Source of the DNA: Symbiodinium natans
Taxonomy: Eukaryota; Sar; Dinophyceae; Suessiales; Symbiodiniaceae
Assembly: GCA_905221605.1 (NCBI GenBank)
Contig: CAJNDS010002135.1
Location: 757,501-821,500, forward strand
Length of the DNA: 64,000 nucleotides
Reading direction: 5' to 3'
Position numbers and translations under genes: made by a program. This document shows, in pieces, positions 29,073 to 39,546 of this stretch. The notes beneath the pieces are model-generated. The model was given only the letters and a program-made list of their open reading frames with translations. It did not search any database and was not told the origin of the DNA. Positions within the stretch are counted from its first letter, which is position 1, and the number at the start of each line of letters is the position of its first letter.

Positions 29073-29698
29073 GCTAGTTTTGCAAAGTGTTTTTTGGATT
29101 AGGGTTTTCTAGTGTGACAGAGTGTCTTCTGGTGCTGTATCGGCTGACAGAAGTGCGCCCTTGAGTCTTAATTTTGCTGCAGAGGTGAAGCCGCCAAGTA
29201 CAACCAACAGTCCTAAACGCAAGCCCGAATAGGAAAGGCCCCTGAACCCTAAGCGCCTAAACCCCGAGGAACCACTGCCCCAAGAGACTAAACCCCAAAC
29301 CCTAAACCCTAAACGCCTAAACCCCGAAACCCCAAGAGCCGAAGCCCCAAACCCTAAAAACCTGAACACCCTACAAACTTTAAGGAATGCCAATCCTAAG
29401 CCCTAAAGCCCTAAAGCCTAGACCCCAAACCCTCGATCCCAACGACTAAAACCCGTAGACCTTCAACCCAACATTAACAACAAACCCCTAAAGCCTTAAA
29501 CCCTCAATCATAATGTCGCCTCAAGAAACCTCAAAAGCTGCAAGTCCTAGAATCCAGCCCCTTAAACCCTGCACCCTCCACAGCCATGAGCCGCCAAACA
29601 CTCAACCCCAAACCCTAAACCCTACTTAGACCCTAAACCCCAGAGGCGCTCCTGATCGGGACGCAACTTCAAGTCAATCTGCCGCCTCTCTTCTACAG

Positions 29699-29726
29699 CT
29701 GCCCGGCCTCGTTTCGCAGTTTCCCT
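29699..29726 (+). CDS. Putative exon start
   Basis: A very good acceptor, GCCGCCTCTCTTCTACAG|, then LPGLVSQFP. Exon end unclear (TAA at 29727 or a nearby GT). The 29073-29698 interval before it is degenerate CCCTAAA-like DNA. Confidence 0.35.
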
Positions 29727-32700
29727 AAGTCAGGATTTAGGGTTTTGGGTTTGGGGTTTGCGGGTTTAGGGACTGGGTTAGGGTTTAGGGCCCAGGGTTG
29801 AGGCCCCCCTTTCAGTCATACTTGCTATGAAACTGTGTTTCGGCAACCCCATGACGAACCATCATTTCGGACGATTCCTGTTTTCGTGGAGGAAGTTCGG
29901 GCAGTGGCGGAAACCCTAAGCCCTAAACCCTAAACTCTAACCCCATGCAGTACGTTGCTCAATAAGTTGATGGGGGTCAGGATGCTTCGGATGTTTTGGG
30001 CATCGGAGTTTGGAGAAATAGCAGAGTTCAGGGTTAAAGGCTTGGGGTTTCGGGTTTAGGGTCTGGGTCTAGGGTTTAGGGTTTAGGGTTTAGGCTTTGG
30101 AAGTTTAGGGTTTTGGGGTTCAGGGTTTAGAGGTTTAGGGTCACCCAAACCCGAACAGTGCAAAAGGAGTCCACTCGGCCACTCGGCTATCAATACCAAA
30201 ACATCACGGCAAGAAACTGGCAAGAAGAACAAGGAATTTCCGTAAACCCCATTACCAAACCCTAAACCCTAAACCCTTATCTCTTAAACCCTTGCATCGG
30301 GTTTTACCCTAATCCCCTGAACCATTGAATCTCGAATCTCCGAATCACCAGAACATGCCCTAACCCGCACGTGTACGCAGGATGGGTGTGTATGGGTTTA
30401 GTGCTTAGGGGTTTGGGGTGTTTCGGGTTTCGGGTGTAGGGGTTGTGTTTTGGGTTAAGGACTACGGTGTTGCTAGGCTAAAGGGTTCTCGTCCCCGCGA
30501 GCCTTCTGGATTCCCGCAGGGCACCGGTTTCGACAGTCAACAGGGTGACGCCATCTATTCTTCCCTGATGCAATATCCTACAGGATGGGGGTGACATTGG
30601 GTTTCGGGTTTAGGATTTTTGTAAATTTAGGAGGCTGACATACTGTGTGTCACGTGTTGAGTAAGCAAGCACCCGAAGCCGTAGGATGACATCGCTATAG
30701 ACCAGGGCATTGATCGCTTGCATGATTTTCTTAAAGAAGCTTCTCATCCCCGAAACCCTAAACCCTAACCCCTAAACCCCCCAAAGTAGCGGTGCCCTGT
30801 CTTCAAGTGCCCTTGTTCCCAGGCATCTTTATCGTCAAATTTGATATTGGCATACGTAAGTTGCTGTCAGTAGTGCCGTGCCTACTGCGGGAGCTATGCC
30901 TACGGACTCTTCGAACGACGAGGGTGTGGAGTTGGCCTCGAGGCACACTGCGGCGCAAGCTGCACAGACATTGCTGGAGGCTGCAAGCGACGAGCTCCCA
31001 GCGCCAACGGCACGTCGGAGGACCACCCTTGCAGGTTTGAGGCGGGACTTAAGCAATCTGGAAGCAGAGCAACCAATGTGGCGACGCCAAGCGACCTGGA
31101 CTTTGTTGCTTTACACTGTTGCCCGAATTGTTGCCAGCTTTGCCGTGCCTACGTTCCTCGACTTTTACGAAGTGGTTGTTGTGGTACGCTACTTTTCGGT
31201 ATACGATGACTTCCAAGTCGCCTGCGATGCGATTCTGAGACCCTTGGTAACAGGCCTTGGACTATACGTGTTTGTCCACAGGATGGATCGTTTCTCTGTC
31301 AAAAACAAGCTTCATGTCTGGAGTTTGCTCACAATCTCCTGCCTCGCGCTACCCATGTGTGATGAGAGCATTGAGCAGTTGCTGCGGAACAGGGGATACT
31401 TTTTCCTTCCAAACTTTTGCATGGTTGTGTGGCAGGTCTTGTGCAACGTCCTACAGGTGTACATGACATCCCTCAAATTGCGAGCCCTCGGTTGGCCACG
31501 GATAGCCAGGCGCAGTAATGCGCTGGCGGCGCTTGGTGTGGGATCGCTCATCATCTTTTTGCTCCTCTTTTGGCTGGATAAGCCGGTGCTGACCTCAGTG
31601 ATTCAAAACTGGATTGGCGCACTACTTGGAAGCAGCTTTTTGGCTTGCCTTGGCTGCAGCTTTATCGTTTTGAGCTTTCAGTGCTATGCGTTATGTCGTG
31701 CGGCGGGCAGAGCTATGACAGCGGCAGCAGGGAACGATGCCATCAAGTGGACGGCACGCCTCCTCTATGCAAATTGCTGCCTAGTGCTTCTAGGCCCTTT
31801 CTTGAGCTTCAGCAGCCTGTACGCCTATTCAATATACCGTGGGGAGCTACCAAGGATACTGGTGACCCTTGACGTCTCGTTCCAGGTCTGCAATGTGGTC
31901 TTTCTCAGTGGCATGGTGGGAACGATGCCTATGAATCTAGAGGCTTTCCAGAGACTTGCAGAGTTGTCAGGATTTGGTTTGGCTTCCGCACGTGTGGCGT
32001 TTCCGGGGCACATCAGCCACAGTGCCCGGGACTGCATCGTCTCCTTCCCGGGAAAGTACAGCGAGTCTTGGGACAAGGCAGTTTCCAGCGTAACTCAGAA
32101 TGACATGTTTTCACTCGCCTGCGTTTTCTTAACGGACGCCGCCTCTGGTCTTGGTCAGCACGCTTACAACTCGGACACTCCAGGCCAATGTTGGTGCCAT
32201 CAAATCTATGGCCAGGTGCCTGCAACCACGTACCTCAGCATGGTAGAAATGGGTAGTGAGGATCAGCAGCACAGCCAGCAGACCCTCGCTTTCAAAAAGG
32301 CGGATGCAGACGCCATGGGCCAAAGACTACTCGTCAGAGAGGACCAGGGAGACCTGGAATGTGTGCAAGAGTGCGCAGAAGCCTTGCTAGATGCCGAGGC
32401 CCGCTGCGCTAGGAACCAGTACCGTGCACCTTGGGGATGTCAGTGGTTTGAAGCGTGGAAGAAGAATGTTGACAGAGCCAGGGAACAGGGGCAAGTGCTT
32501 CATGTCTTTTATTTCAAGGACAGCAAAGGCAAAGGCAAGATGTCTTGGGAGCAGCTTTGCGACGAGCAGGCCAAGCAGGAGGCTCGAAAGGACAGCGGCT
32601 TGGGCGTGTCCCAGACAGCGGAGGTGGCCTATCTCGACAAGATGGGACTGCGCTACGAGGAGCATGGCATCGAGGAGTTCGAAGCGTTCCTCAGGTCATG

Positions 32701-32815
32701 TACCGACCAACTCTGCCGTCGTTCCACATAGATGGTTTTGTGATACGCATGGTCGTGAATATGCAGTATGCATCATGAAGTCGGTGCCAAAAAAGCTGCA
32801 GCAGCCATGACTCTT
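29720..32815 (+). repeat. Segmental duplication unit A (contains membrane gene 2)
   Basis: Matches unit B (about 32900-35810) along its length: the CTTGCTATGAAA / CGGCAACC segment (29820 vs 32990), the AATAAGTTGATGG-GGTCAGGATG segment (29962 vs 33144), the TGTGTCA-GTGTTGAGTAAG segment (30645 vs 33438), the gene and its 3' flank. TTTAGGG-type tracts differ between the units. Unit length is about 3 kb. Confidence 0.75.
30896..32731 (+). CDS. Multi-pass membrane protein, paralogue 2 (intronless)
   Basis: A 611-residue protein beginning MPTDSSNDEGVELASRH. A GTG at 30878 extends the frame, but the ATG at 30896 aligns with the starts of copies 1 and 3. Same plan as paralogue 1: acidic N-terminal region, about eight membrane segments, then the soluble C-terminal domain with FPGKYSESWDKAV, QCWCH and YGQVPATTYLS. 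It differs from the others mainly in two inter-helix loops (LDFYEVVVVVRYFSVYDDF; DKPVLTSVIQNWIGALLGSS) and at the extreme C-terminus (SCTDQLCRRST). No introns. Lies between HECT-like exons of the same strand, so it may be nested in a large intron or separate two genes. Function unknown. Confidence 0.9.
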   Translation: MPTDSSNDEGVELASRHTAAQAAQTLLEAASDELPAPTARRRTTLAGLRRDLSNLEAEQPMWRRQATWTLLLYTVARIVASFAVPTFLDFYEVVVVVRYFSVYDDFQVACDAILRPLVTGLGLYVFVHRMDRFSVKNKLHVWSLLTISCLALPMCDESIEQLLRNRGYFFLPNFCMVVWQVLCNVLQVYMTSLKLRALGWPRIARRSNALAALGVGSLIIFLLLFWLDKPVLTSVIQNWIGALLGSSFLACLGCSFIVLSFQCYALCRAAGRAMTAAAGNDAIKWTARLLYANCCLVLLGPFLSFSSLYAYSIYRGELPRILVTLDVSFQVCNVVFLSGMVGTMPMNLEAFQRLAELSGFGLASARVAFPGHISHSARDCIVSFPGKYSESWDKAVSSVTQNDMFSLACVFLTDAASGLGQHAYNSDTPGQCWCHQIYGQVPATTYLSMVEMGSEDQQHSQQTLAFKKADADAMGQRLLVREDQGDLECVQECAEALLDAEARCARNQYRAPWGCQWFEAWKKNVDRAREQGQVLHVFYFKDSKGKGKMSWEQLCDEQAKQEARKDSGLGVSQTAEVAYLDKMGLRYEEHGIEEFEAFLRSCTDQLCRRST

Positions 32816-32899
32816 GTGCAGATAGTAGAAGCCTAGCACGGGCCGAGGCTTGAAGTAACAATTACCCCCGATACCCTAAACCCGCGCACGACTAAGTTT

Positions 32900-35815
32900 T
32901 AGCGCTTGGGGTGTAGGGTTTGGGGGTTCAGGGACGGGTTTAGGGTTTAGGATTTAGGGTGCAGCGTTGAGGGTCTCTTTTTCATACTTGCCATATGTGA
33001 AATAGTGTTTCGGCAACCTCATAAAGGACCATGATTTAGGTCGATTCCTGTGTTCGTGGAGGAGTTCGGGCAGGGGCTTCCATGATAAACCCGAAACCCT
33101 GAACCCTAAACCCATGCCGCACATTAAACCCTAAACCCTAAACCACAATAAGTTGATAGGGGTCAGGATGATTCGGAGCTGTTTGGGCATCGGAGCTTCG
33201 AGGGGGAGAAGGGTTCAGGATTACTGGCTTGGGGCTTCGGTTTTTGGGGGTTAGGGCTATGGCTACGGTGCTGAGCATGGGGTTCAACAAGCTGTGAACT
33301 AAGTTGAGTCACCATGTGACAGCAACACGGGAAGTTCCCCAAAGCCAAACCCTTCCAAAAAGATGTAAACAGCAAAAAAACACAAAAGGACACAACCTCG
33401 AGACCGATACGGCAAATCCTTCCCGATGGGCGTGACATGCTGTGTGTCATGTGTTGAGTAAGTAGCGCCGAAGCTCAAGATAGCATCGCTGTAGACCAGA
33501 GCTTTGATCGCTTGCATTCTAACCCTAGGCCCTAAACCCTAAACAGGAGTCTGAGCTCTTGCCCTTTCTGCGCCGTATATAGTGTCCTGTATCTACTTAC
33601 CGTTGTTTGGGGTTTAGGGATTATAAGGTATTGGGGTTTGGGGTAATAGAGAGGGTTTATGGGGTATAGGGTTTGTAGGGTTTAGCATTTAGAAGGGGGC
33701 TCTATGGGGTTTGGGGTTTTCAGAGTTTAGGCTTTGGAAGGGGGCTTTATGGGGTTGGGGGTTTACAGGGTTTAGGGTTGAAAGGGTTTAGGTTTCACCA
33801 GTAGCTCTACTGTGATTGTTGATATTGGTAAGTTGCTATCGGGAGCCATGTCTCTGGAGACTTCGAACAACGAGGGTGTGGAGCTAGCCTCAAGGCACAT
33901 GGCAGGGCAAGCTGCGCAGACGTTGCTCCAGGCTGCAAGTGATGAGCTCCCAGCGCCACGCGCACGTAGAAGGAGCACTCTTGCAGGTTTGAGGCAGGAC
34001 TTGCACAGTCTGGAAGCAGAGCAACCAATGTGGCGACGCCAAGCAACGTGGACCTTGTGGCTTTACACTGTTGCGCGAATTGTTGCCAACTTTGCCATGC
34101 CTTCGTTTGTCCACTTTGACGTTGCCGTAATTGCTGATAGGGCATATGAAGGTGAATACTTTTCGGTATACGATGATGTCCAAGTCGCCTGCGATGCAAT
34201 TCTGAGACCCTTGGTAACAGGCCTTGGGCTATATGTGTTTGTCCACAGGATGGATCGTCTCTCTGGCAAAAACAAGCTGCACGTTTGGAGTTTGCTCACA
34301 ATCTGCTGCCTCGCTCTACCCACGTGTGACGAGAGCATTGAGCAACCGCTGCGGAGCAGGGGATACTATTACCTTCCAAACTTTTGCATGGCTGTGTGGC
34401 AGGTCTTGTGCAACGTCCTACAGGTGTACATGACATCCCTCAAGCTGCAAGCCCTCGGTTGGCCCCGGGTAGCCAGGTGCAGCAACGCGTTCGCGGCGCT
34501 TGGTGTTGGATCGCTTATTTCCTTTTTGCTCTTCGTTTGGCTGCATGAGGTGGGGCTGTCAGCAGTGCTTCCATTCTGGACTAGCGCACTATGTGTAAGC
34601 AGCATGTTTTCTTGCTTTGGCTGCAGCTTTATCGTGTTGAGCTTTCAGTGCTATACGTTATGTCGTGCGGCGGGCAGAGCTATGACACAAGCAGCGGGGA
34701 ACGATTCCATCAAGTGGACGGCACGCCTCCTCTATGCAAATTCCTGCCTAGTGCTTCTCGGCCCTTTCTTGAGCTTCAGCAGCCTGTACGCCTACTCAAT
34801 ATACGGTGGGGAACTACCAAGGATGCTGGTGACCCTTGACGTCTCGTTCCAGGTCTGCAATGTGGTCTTTCTCAGTGGCATGGTGGGCACGATGCCTATG
34901 AATCTGGCGGCTTTCAAGAGACTTGCAGAGTTGTCTGGATTTGGTTTGGCTTCCGCACGTGTGGCATTTCAAGGGCACATCAGCCACAGTGCCCAGGACT
35001 GCATCGTATCCTTCCCGGGGAAATACAGCGAGTCTTGGGACAAGGCAGTTTCCAGTGTAACTCAGGAGGACATGTTTTCACTCGCTTGCGTTTTCTTAAC
35101 GGACGCCGCCTCTGGTCTTGGTCAGCACGCTTACAGCTCGGACACTCCAGGCCAATGTTGGTGCCATGAAATCTATGGCCAGGTGCCCGCAACCACGTAC
35201 CTCAGCATGGTAGAAATGGGTAGTGAGGATCAGCAGAACAGCCAGCAGACCCTCGCTTTCAAAAAAGCGGATGCAGACGCCATGGGCCAAAGACTCCTCA
35301 TCAGGGAGGACCAGGGAGACCTGGAATGGGAGCAAGAGTGCGCAGAAGCCTTGCTAGATGCCGAGGCCCGCTGCGCTGAGAACCAGTATCGTGCACCTTG
35401 GGGATGTCAGTGGTTTGAAGCGTGGAAGAAGAATGTTGACAGAGCCAGGGAACAGGGGCAAGTGCTTCATGTCTTTTATTTCAAGGACAGCAAGGGCAAA
35501 GGCAAGATGTCTTGGGAGCAGCTCTGCGACGAGCAGGCCAAGCGGGAGGCTCGAAAGGACAGCGGCTTGGGCGTGTCCCAGACAGCGGAAGTGGCCTATC
35601 TCGACAAGTTTGGACTGAGCTACGAGGAGCATGGCATCGAGGAGTTCGAGGCGTTCCTCAGGTCACATGCCGACCAAGTCTCGCCTCGCTCCGCAAGAAC
35701 GGCAGTGTGAGTCGCATGGTCGTGAAGACTCAGGACGTCGACCAGCGATCTGCATGCAGTGTGCATCATGCAGTCGGTGCCAAAAAGCTGCAGCAGTCAT
35801 GAAAACCCTAAGTCC
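32900..35815 (+). repeat. Segmental duplication unit B (contains membrane gene 3)
   Basis: Tandem partner of unit A. Starts in a G-rich TTTAGGG-like stretch and ends after the shared 3' flank (CATCATGCAGTCGGTGCC-type sequence, found as CATCATGAAGTCGGTGCC after copy 2). Confidence 0.75.
33848..35710 (+). CDS. Multi-pass membrane protein, paralogue 3 (intronless)
   Basis: A 620-residue protein beginning MSLETSNNEGVELASRH (a GTG at 33812 is in frame upstream but not conserved). Eight or so hydrophobic segments and the conserved C-terminal CWCH domain as in copies 1 and 2. Its first variable loop is longer (VHFDVAVIADRAYEGEYFS) and the loop after helix 5 reads HEVGLSAVLPFWTSALCVSS. The C-terminus ends in SPRSARTAV. 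Strongly conserved codons in the C-terminal half argue that all three copies are functional or very recent. Upstream GATATTGGTAAGTTGCTATC is shared with copies 1 and 2 and may mark a 5' UTR or trans-splice acceptor region. Confidence 0.9.
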   Translation: MSLETSNNEGVELASRHMAGQAAQTLLQAASDELPAPRARRRSTLAGLRQDLHSLEAEQPMWRRQATWTLWLYTVARIVANFAMPSFVHFDVAVIADRAYEGEYFSVYDDVQVACDAILRPLVTGLGLYVFVHRMDRLSGKNKLHVWSLLTICCLALPTCDESIEQPLRSRGYYYLPNFCMAVWQVLCNVLQVYMTSLKLQALGWPRVARCSNAFAALGVGSLISFLLFVWLHEVGLSAVLPFWTSALCVSSMFSCFGCSFIVLSFQCYTLCRAAGRAMTQAAGNDSIKWTARLLYANSCLVLLGPFLSFSSLYAYSIYGGELPRMLVTLDVSFQVCNVVFLSGMVGTMPMNLAAFKRLAELSGFGLASARVAFQGHISHSAQDCIVSFPGKYSESWDKAVSSVTQEDMFSLACVFLTDAASGLGQHAYSSDTPGQCWCHEIYGQVPATTYLSMVEMGSEDQQNSQQTLAFKKADADAMGQRLLIREDQGDLEWEQECAEALLDAEARCAENQYRAPWGCQWFEAWKKNVDRAREQGQVLHVFYFKDSKGKGKMSWEQLCDEQAKREARKDSGLGVSQTAEVAYLDKFGLSYEEHGIEEFEAFLRSHADQVSPRSARTAV

Positions 35816-36249
35816 TAAATCCTAAACCCTAAACCCTAAATCCTAAACCCGAAGCCCTAGAGTCATGACTCTTGTGGTTGCCAGGCTTACTTCTGCGAGA
35901 GCTAGGCCAGACGGGGGAGCCCGATGTTGAGGGTTGAGGGTTTAGGGTTTCAGGGGCTTGCGGGCTGCGACATTCTCAGCCCTCAACGCTAAAAAGGCCC
36001 TGAGCTCTGCAGTTTTTTGGGCCCTAAACCTAAAACCCTAAACCCTAAAGCCTAAACCCCAAACCCATCTCCCATCTGAACCTTAAACATCCCCAAGCCC
36101 CAAAAGCTCACAGAGCCCTAAACGGATGCCTCGAAATCTTGCAAAGCCTTAACCCCAAGCCCCTGAACCCTCTCAGGTTGAAGAGAAGCTTTTGGGTTCG
36201 GTGTTTAGGGCTTGGGGCTTAGGGTTCCGGGTAATGAGCCATGAGCCCC

Positions 36250-36358
36250 CCCAAACACGAAATGGACGCCGGAAGAGTGGATTCTGGGCTTTGACACACC
36301 TTTGTGTCGCGAGGCGATGACTTCAAAGAGCTTCAAACGCCCCGGCAAATTTAGGCCA
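36250..36358 (+). CDS. Putative exon, unknown protein
   Basis: Frame TKWTPEEWILGFDTPLCREA then MTSKSFKRPGKF, ending at GGCCA|GTAGTG. Clearly coding-like. No family recognised. Confidence 0.5.
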
Positions 36359-36522
36359 GTAGTGTTCTCTTAGGGTCCCTGTATAATTAGGCTATAATAT
36401 CCCCAAACACCCTGTTCCAATTTTTCAACTCCAAGATTAGGGTGTACAGGGTGCAGCTTCAGTTCCCCAAATCTAGGTTGTTTTGGCGGTTTTTGTGGTG
36501 AGAACCTACTGTAGAGGTAAGT

Positions 36523-36664
36523 GTTGTGTTCTTTAGATGAAGTTACATCAGGAAGACTAAATGCCCTTTTGACGCCAAGAACTTGAGTTCCAAGTTGTGT
36601 TCTTTAGATGAAGTTACATCAGGAAGACTAAATGCCCTTTTGACGCCAAGAACTTGAGGTCCAA
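36523..36664. repeat. 71-bp tandem duplication
   Basis: Two adjacent copies starting GTTGTGTTCTTTAGATGAAG differ at a single base near the end (GAGTTCC vs GAGGTCC), implying a recent event. Non-coding. Confidence 0.95.
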
Positions 36665-36886
36665 GGGTTGTTAGGGTTTAGGGCTTGCTTAGAACAACAA
36701 GCTTGTCAGAACCATTTTCTGGGTACGTCGAACGCTACTTTAGGGTTTTGGGCTTTGGGTTCGGGTTAGGGGTTTCTATCTGGAGGTTAACGGGTAGAGC
36801 CATGGAAACTGTATTTGGTTTTGTTGCTCCGAAGATCTAAAAGCCCTAATCCCCAAGCCCCTTGGCCCTAAACCCTCTACCCACGA

Positions 36887-36954
36887 ACCTGTTCGAGGCG
36901 CGGCCGTGCCCGAGCTGGGACTGGCTGACCTGGCTGCTCTCAAGCACCCCGGCG
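36887..36954 (+). CDS. Putative exon, unknown protein
   Basis: Frame PVRGAAVPELGLADLAALKH then PG, donor GGCG|GTAGGA. Start uncertain. G-rich TTTGGG-like repeats follow to 37100. Confidence 0.45.
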
Positions 36955-37196
36955 GTAGGAGTTATTGGGTTTTTGGGTTTGGGGTTTAGGATTTAGGGTT
37001 TAGGGTTTGCGGTTTAGGGTTTGGGATTTGGGTTTAGGGTTTGGGGTTTGGGTTTTTGGGTTTAGGGTGTGGGAATTTGGGGTTTTGGGTTTTAGGGTGG
37101 TTTGCTATGCGAAGGTTCCGAAAATTCGGGGTCCCCTTTGAAAGTGATTTGCTCTACTACTTGGGGGGTATAAGGGGCGCTTCTAAGTCCTGAAAG

Positions 37197-37300
37197 TTGC
37201 TGAGAAGGGCACTAGTTTTGGAATCTCCCGTGTGGAAGAAAATGCAACATGCTTTTAGCAACAACGCCTATATGAAAGACCATTTCGGCCCGACAGCCCC
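37197..37300 (+). CDS. Putative exon, unknown protein
   Basis: Frame LRRALVLESPVWKKMQHAFS then NNAYMKDHFGPTAPIP, open from a stop at about 37189. No family; splice sites unclear. A further frame near 37520-37605 (GIMFRNVVERVLRAIFAIVV) is a second candidate. Confidence 0.4.
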
Positions 37301-37809
37301 AATCCCTAAACCACTAAAGCAAAAAACGAGACGCCCTGAATCCCACATCGCCCAACAGGCCGAGCCTGGCCAAGGGGCTTCAGGACTAGGGTTGAGGGTT
37401 GAGGGTCGAGGGCTTCGGGGATACGAAAGGAGTATCTAGGGTCTGCCGAACGCGGGAGCGTCGCTGGGTGGCTTCGGGTTGGGGATTAAGGGTATCCTTT
37501 TTCCCTCCTTATTTTGGTTAAAGGGATCATGTTCCGGAATGTTGTTGAGAGGGTTTTAAGGGCAATCTTCGCAATCGTTGTCGTGTGTTGTGATGAAGAC
37601 CCGACATAGGCCCACAGATCTGGTCGGTGCCTAAATAATCAGCGGTAAGGTCTGTAGACCTTCAATCCCAAACTTCGGCTTTTTCAACTCTATAACCCCT
37701 AAACCCTAAACCCTCAAGCCATCTTAAGCCCTAACCCCTATACCCTAAGGGTGCAGGGGGTAGCGACTTTGGCGCCTAAACCCTGAGTGAGCCGACACTC
37801 GCAAATCAG

Positions 37810-37880
37810 AAGAACTCTCAAGCTACGCATGCCACCTGCCGAAGAGTCGAAGGTGCGCGGCAAGGATAGCATCGCCACTT
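37810..37880 (+). CDS. Putative exon with GC donor
   Basis: Acceptor CGCAAATCAG|, frame RTLKLRMPPAEESKVRGKDS then IAT, donor CACTT|GCTAGA. Good composition. Confidence 0.45.
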
Positions 37881-38105
37881 GCTAGACCCTAATAATATTA
37901 GAAATACCTAGAATACGACAAATATATAGTAAGAAGAAGAATAAGAATAAGAGTAAGAATTGGAAATAACCCTAAAGAGCCCTACAAACCTTAAACGCCC
38001 TAAACACCCTTGCTTCACGTGTAGTTTGAACTGGCGGTTGAAGGTTGTAGCTGGTGTTAGCGAAATCTCGGGTGCATAGAACCTACTTGTACTTACCCAT
38101 GTCCT

Positions 38106-38275
38106 GGTTCTTAGTAGGGAATGGGGGAATTAGGGGGTCTATACATACCCTGTAAGGGATTCATTATATAGGCTTAAAGGATATACATAGGGTACCATAT
38201 ATATATATATACATATATATACCCTATATAAGGGAGTACACAGGGCCCTCATGCCCCCATTCCCTACTAAGAACC
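38106..38275. mobile_element. Short inverted-repeat element, family C copy 2
   Basis: GGTTCTTAGTAGGGAATGGG pairs with CCCATTCCCTACTAAGAACC. The centre has an AT-repeat palindrome (ATATATATATAT). Same terminal motif (TTAGTAGGGAATG) as 16599-16695. Lies just upstream of the exon at 38291. Confidence 0.65.
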
Positions 38276-38290
38276 CGCCATTTCTACTAG

Positions 38291-38339
38291 GAGCTCATCG
38301 ACTACGAGGGCGCCGACGTGGCTGAGGCGTGGATCCAGG
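38291..38339 (+). CDS. Putative HECT-like exon
   Basis: Acceptor CATTTCTACTAG|, frame ELIDYEGADVAEAWIQ, possible GA donor CAGG|GACGGG. The DL-x-x-(I/V)D-x-E...W pattern of the HECT middle segment is a possible match, but short. Confidence 0.45.
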
Positions 38340-38394
38340 GACGGGGAACAATACCCCGAAGGAAAGGAATGGTACCCATAAACCTTAAGCCGTA

Positions 38395-38471
38395 CCTACC
38401 CCAAAATATGTAAAAAAAGAACAACGGCTCTTTTACAAGGGACTTTTTTTTACATGCTTTTGGCGTCTAGG
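38395..38471. mobile_element. Short inverted-repeat element, family A copy 2
   Basis: CCTACCCCAAAATATGTAAA to TTTACATGCTTTTGGCGTCT, same plan as 25475, 53526 and 56037. Confidence 0.6.
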
Positions 38472-38523
38472 TAAACCCTAAACCCTTACACCCTTTAACC
38501 ATGCTCCTTTGGGAGGTTTGCAG

Positions 38524-38597
38524 ACCCGATGACTAGAGCAGCCGGCATTGAAGATGAACATACACCCATGTTTAAGGCCGTTTCTTCTCAAGAGCAT
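38524..38597 (+). CDS. Putative exon
   Basis: Acceptor GGAGGTTTGCAG|, frame PMTRAAGIEDEHTPMFKAVS then SQEH, donor CAT|GTAAAG. Good splice signals; possible HECT middle region, not diagnostic. Confidence 0.5.
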
Positions 38598-38763
38598 GTA
38601 AAGGGTTGTCATCCCTCCCATCCAGCCCCACGAGCCTAGTGGTTAAACCCACTCCTGAAAGCCTACAGCCCAAACCCTAAACCCGAAACCCTAAACCCTA
38701 AACCCCAAACCCTAAACCCTCAACCCTAAATCCTGCCCTGATCAAGCCCCCTCTGACATGAAG

Positions 38764-38830
38764 GTCTTTCCCCTGGACTGGCCACGCAGCCATGAGCTGA
38801 CCAGCCAGAACCGCGCAGAGTACGCCCTTT
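38764..38830 (+). CDS. Putative HECT exon (QNRAEY)
   Basis: Frame VFPLDWPRSHELTSQNRAEY then AL, donor CTTT|GTCCTA. The PL-x(7-9)-(V/L)T-x-x-N(R/K)-x-EY motif is the best-conserved linker of the HECT N-lobe (compare V-T-x-x-N-K-x-E-Y). Follows the earlier HECT-like islands in the right order. Confidence 0.55.
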
Positions 38831-39276
38831 GTCCTAAACCCTAAACCCTATACCCTAAACCCGAAGCCCTAAACCCTATTCCCTAAACCCTTTGGGGTCA
38901 CTTGGGATGGCAGGTTCAGCTTGCAACTTCTGCACAAGTTGCTGGCCTGTGGACACCGGCACCCTACACCCTGAACCCCAAAGCCTGATGTTATTGGGGG
39001 TTGGAGTTTAGGATATAGGGTTTAGCCTGATGTTCTTGGGGGTTGGAGTTTAGGATATAGGGTTTATAGGGACCAAATTAGCAACTAGTGTAAGTGAGGG
39101 ATTGGGTTTAGGGTTCGGCAGAACTCGCCCGGAGCAAGCAATCGAAAGCGGCCACTAGAGCGAACATGCGAAGTTCCGTTTCCAAAGTTGGGGCCCCAAA
39201 CCCTGCACTGTTGAACCCCTAAAGGCTGTTGAAGGGACCCATTCCAGTGAGGAGGTGTTCCACATTCCCTGCGATA

Positions 39277-39302
39277 CCCCCCCCCCCCCCCCCCCCCCCC
39301 CC
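39277..39302 (+). repeat. Poly-C homopolymer
   Basis: A run of about 23 C. Candidate site of assembly or base-calling error; the Gly-rich minus-strand ORFs across it are artefacts. Confidence 0.95.
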
Positions 39303-39478
39303 AACAAGGTAATTTGACATTCTTGGGGGCCTCGTTTACCTTTTGAGGGTTTGCTGGAGTATGGGGGTTTCGTAGGTCCCAGGTTAACACAGGGTTCATA
39401 AGTTTTGGAGGTCATACAGAGTTCATTCGTTTAAAGACTCGCAGGGCTTGAGGAGGTTTGGGTTGACTGTGAGCCCAG

Positions 39479-39546
39479 GTCAAAGACTACGTACAGTGGT
39501 TCATGCAGGAGCGCTTCCAAGCGTGGCCAAGCAGCACGAGGAAGAA
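39479..39546 (+). CDS. Putative HECT-like exon (KDYVQW)
   Basis: Acceptor CTGTGAGCCCAG|, frame VKDYVQWFMQERFQAWPSS. The (K/R)-x-YV-x-(L/W)-x(4)-R(L/F) pattern suits the helix following the VT-x-x-N motif. End is GA at CGAG|GAAGAA or GT at GAA|GTGTTT. With 38764 there are two candidates for one HECT helix, so one may belong to something else. Confidence 0.5.

Noticed and set aside
30600-35815. Retroposition as the origin of the intronless membrane genes
   Set aside because: Both flanks are duplicated along with the genes and no poly-A or leader relict is visible.
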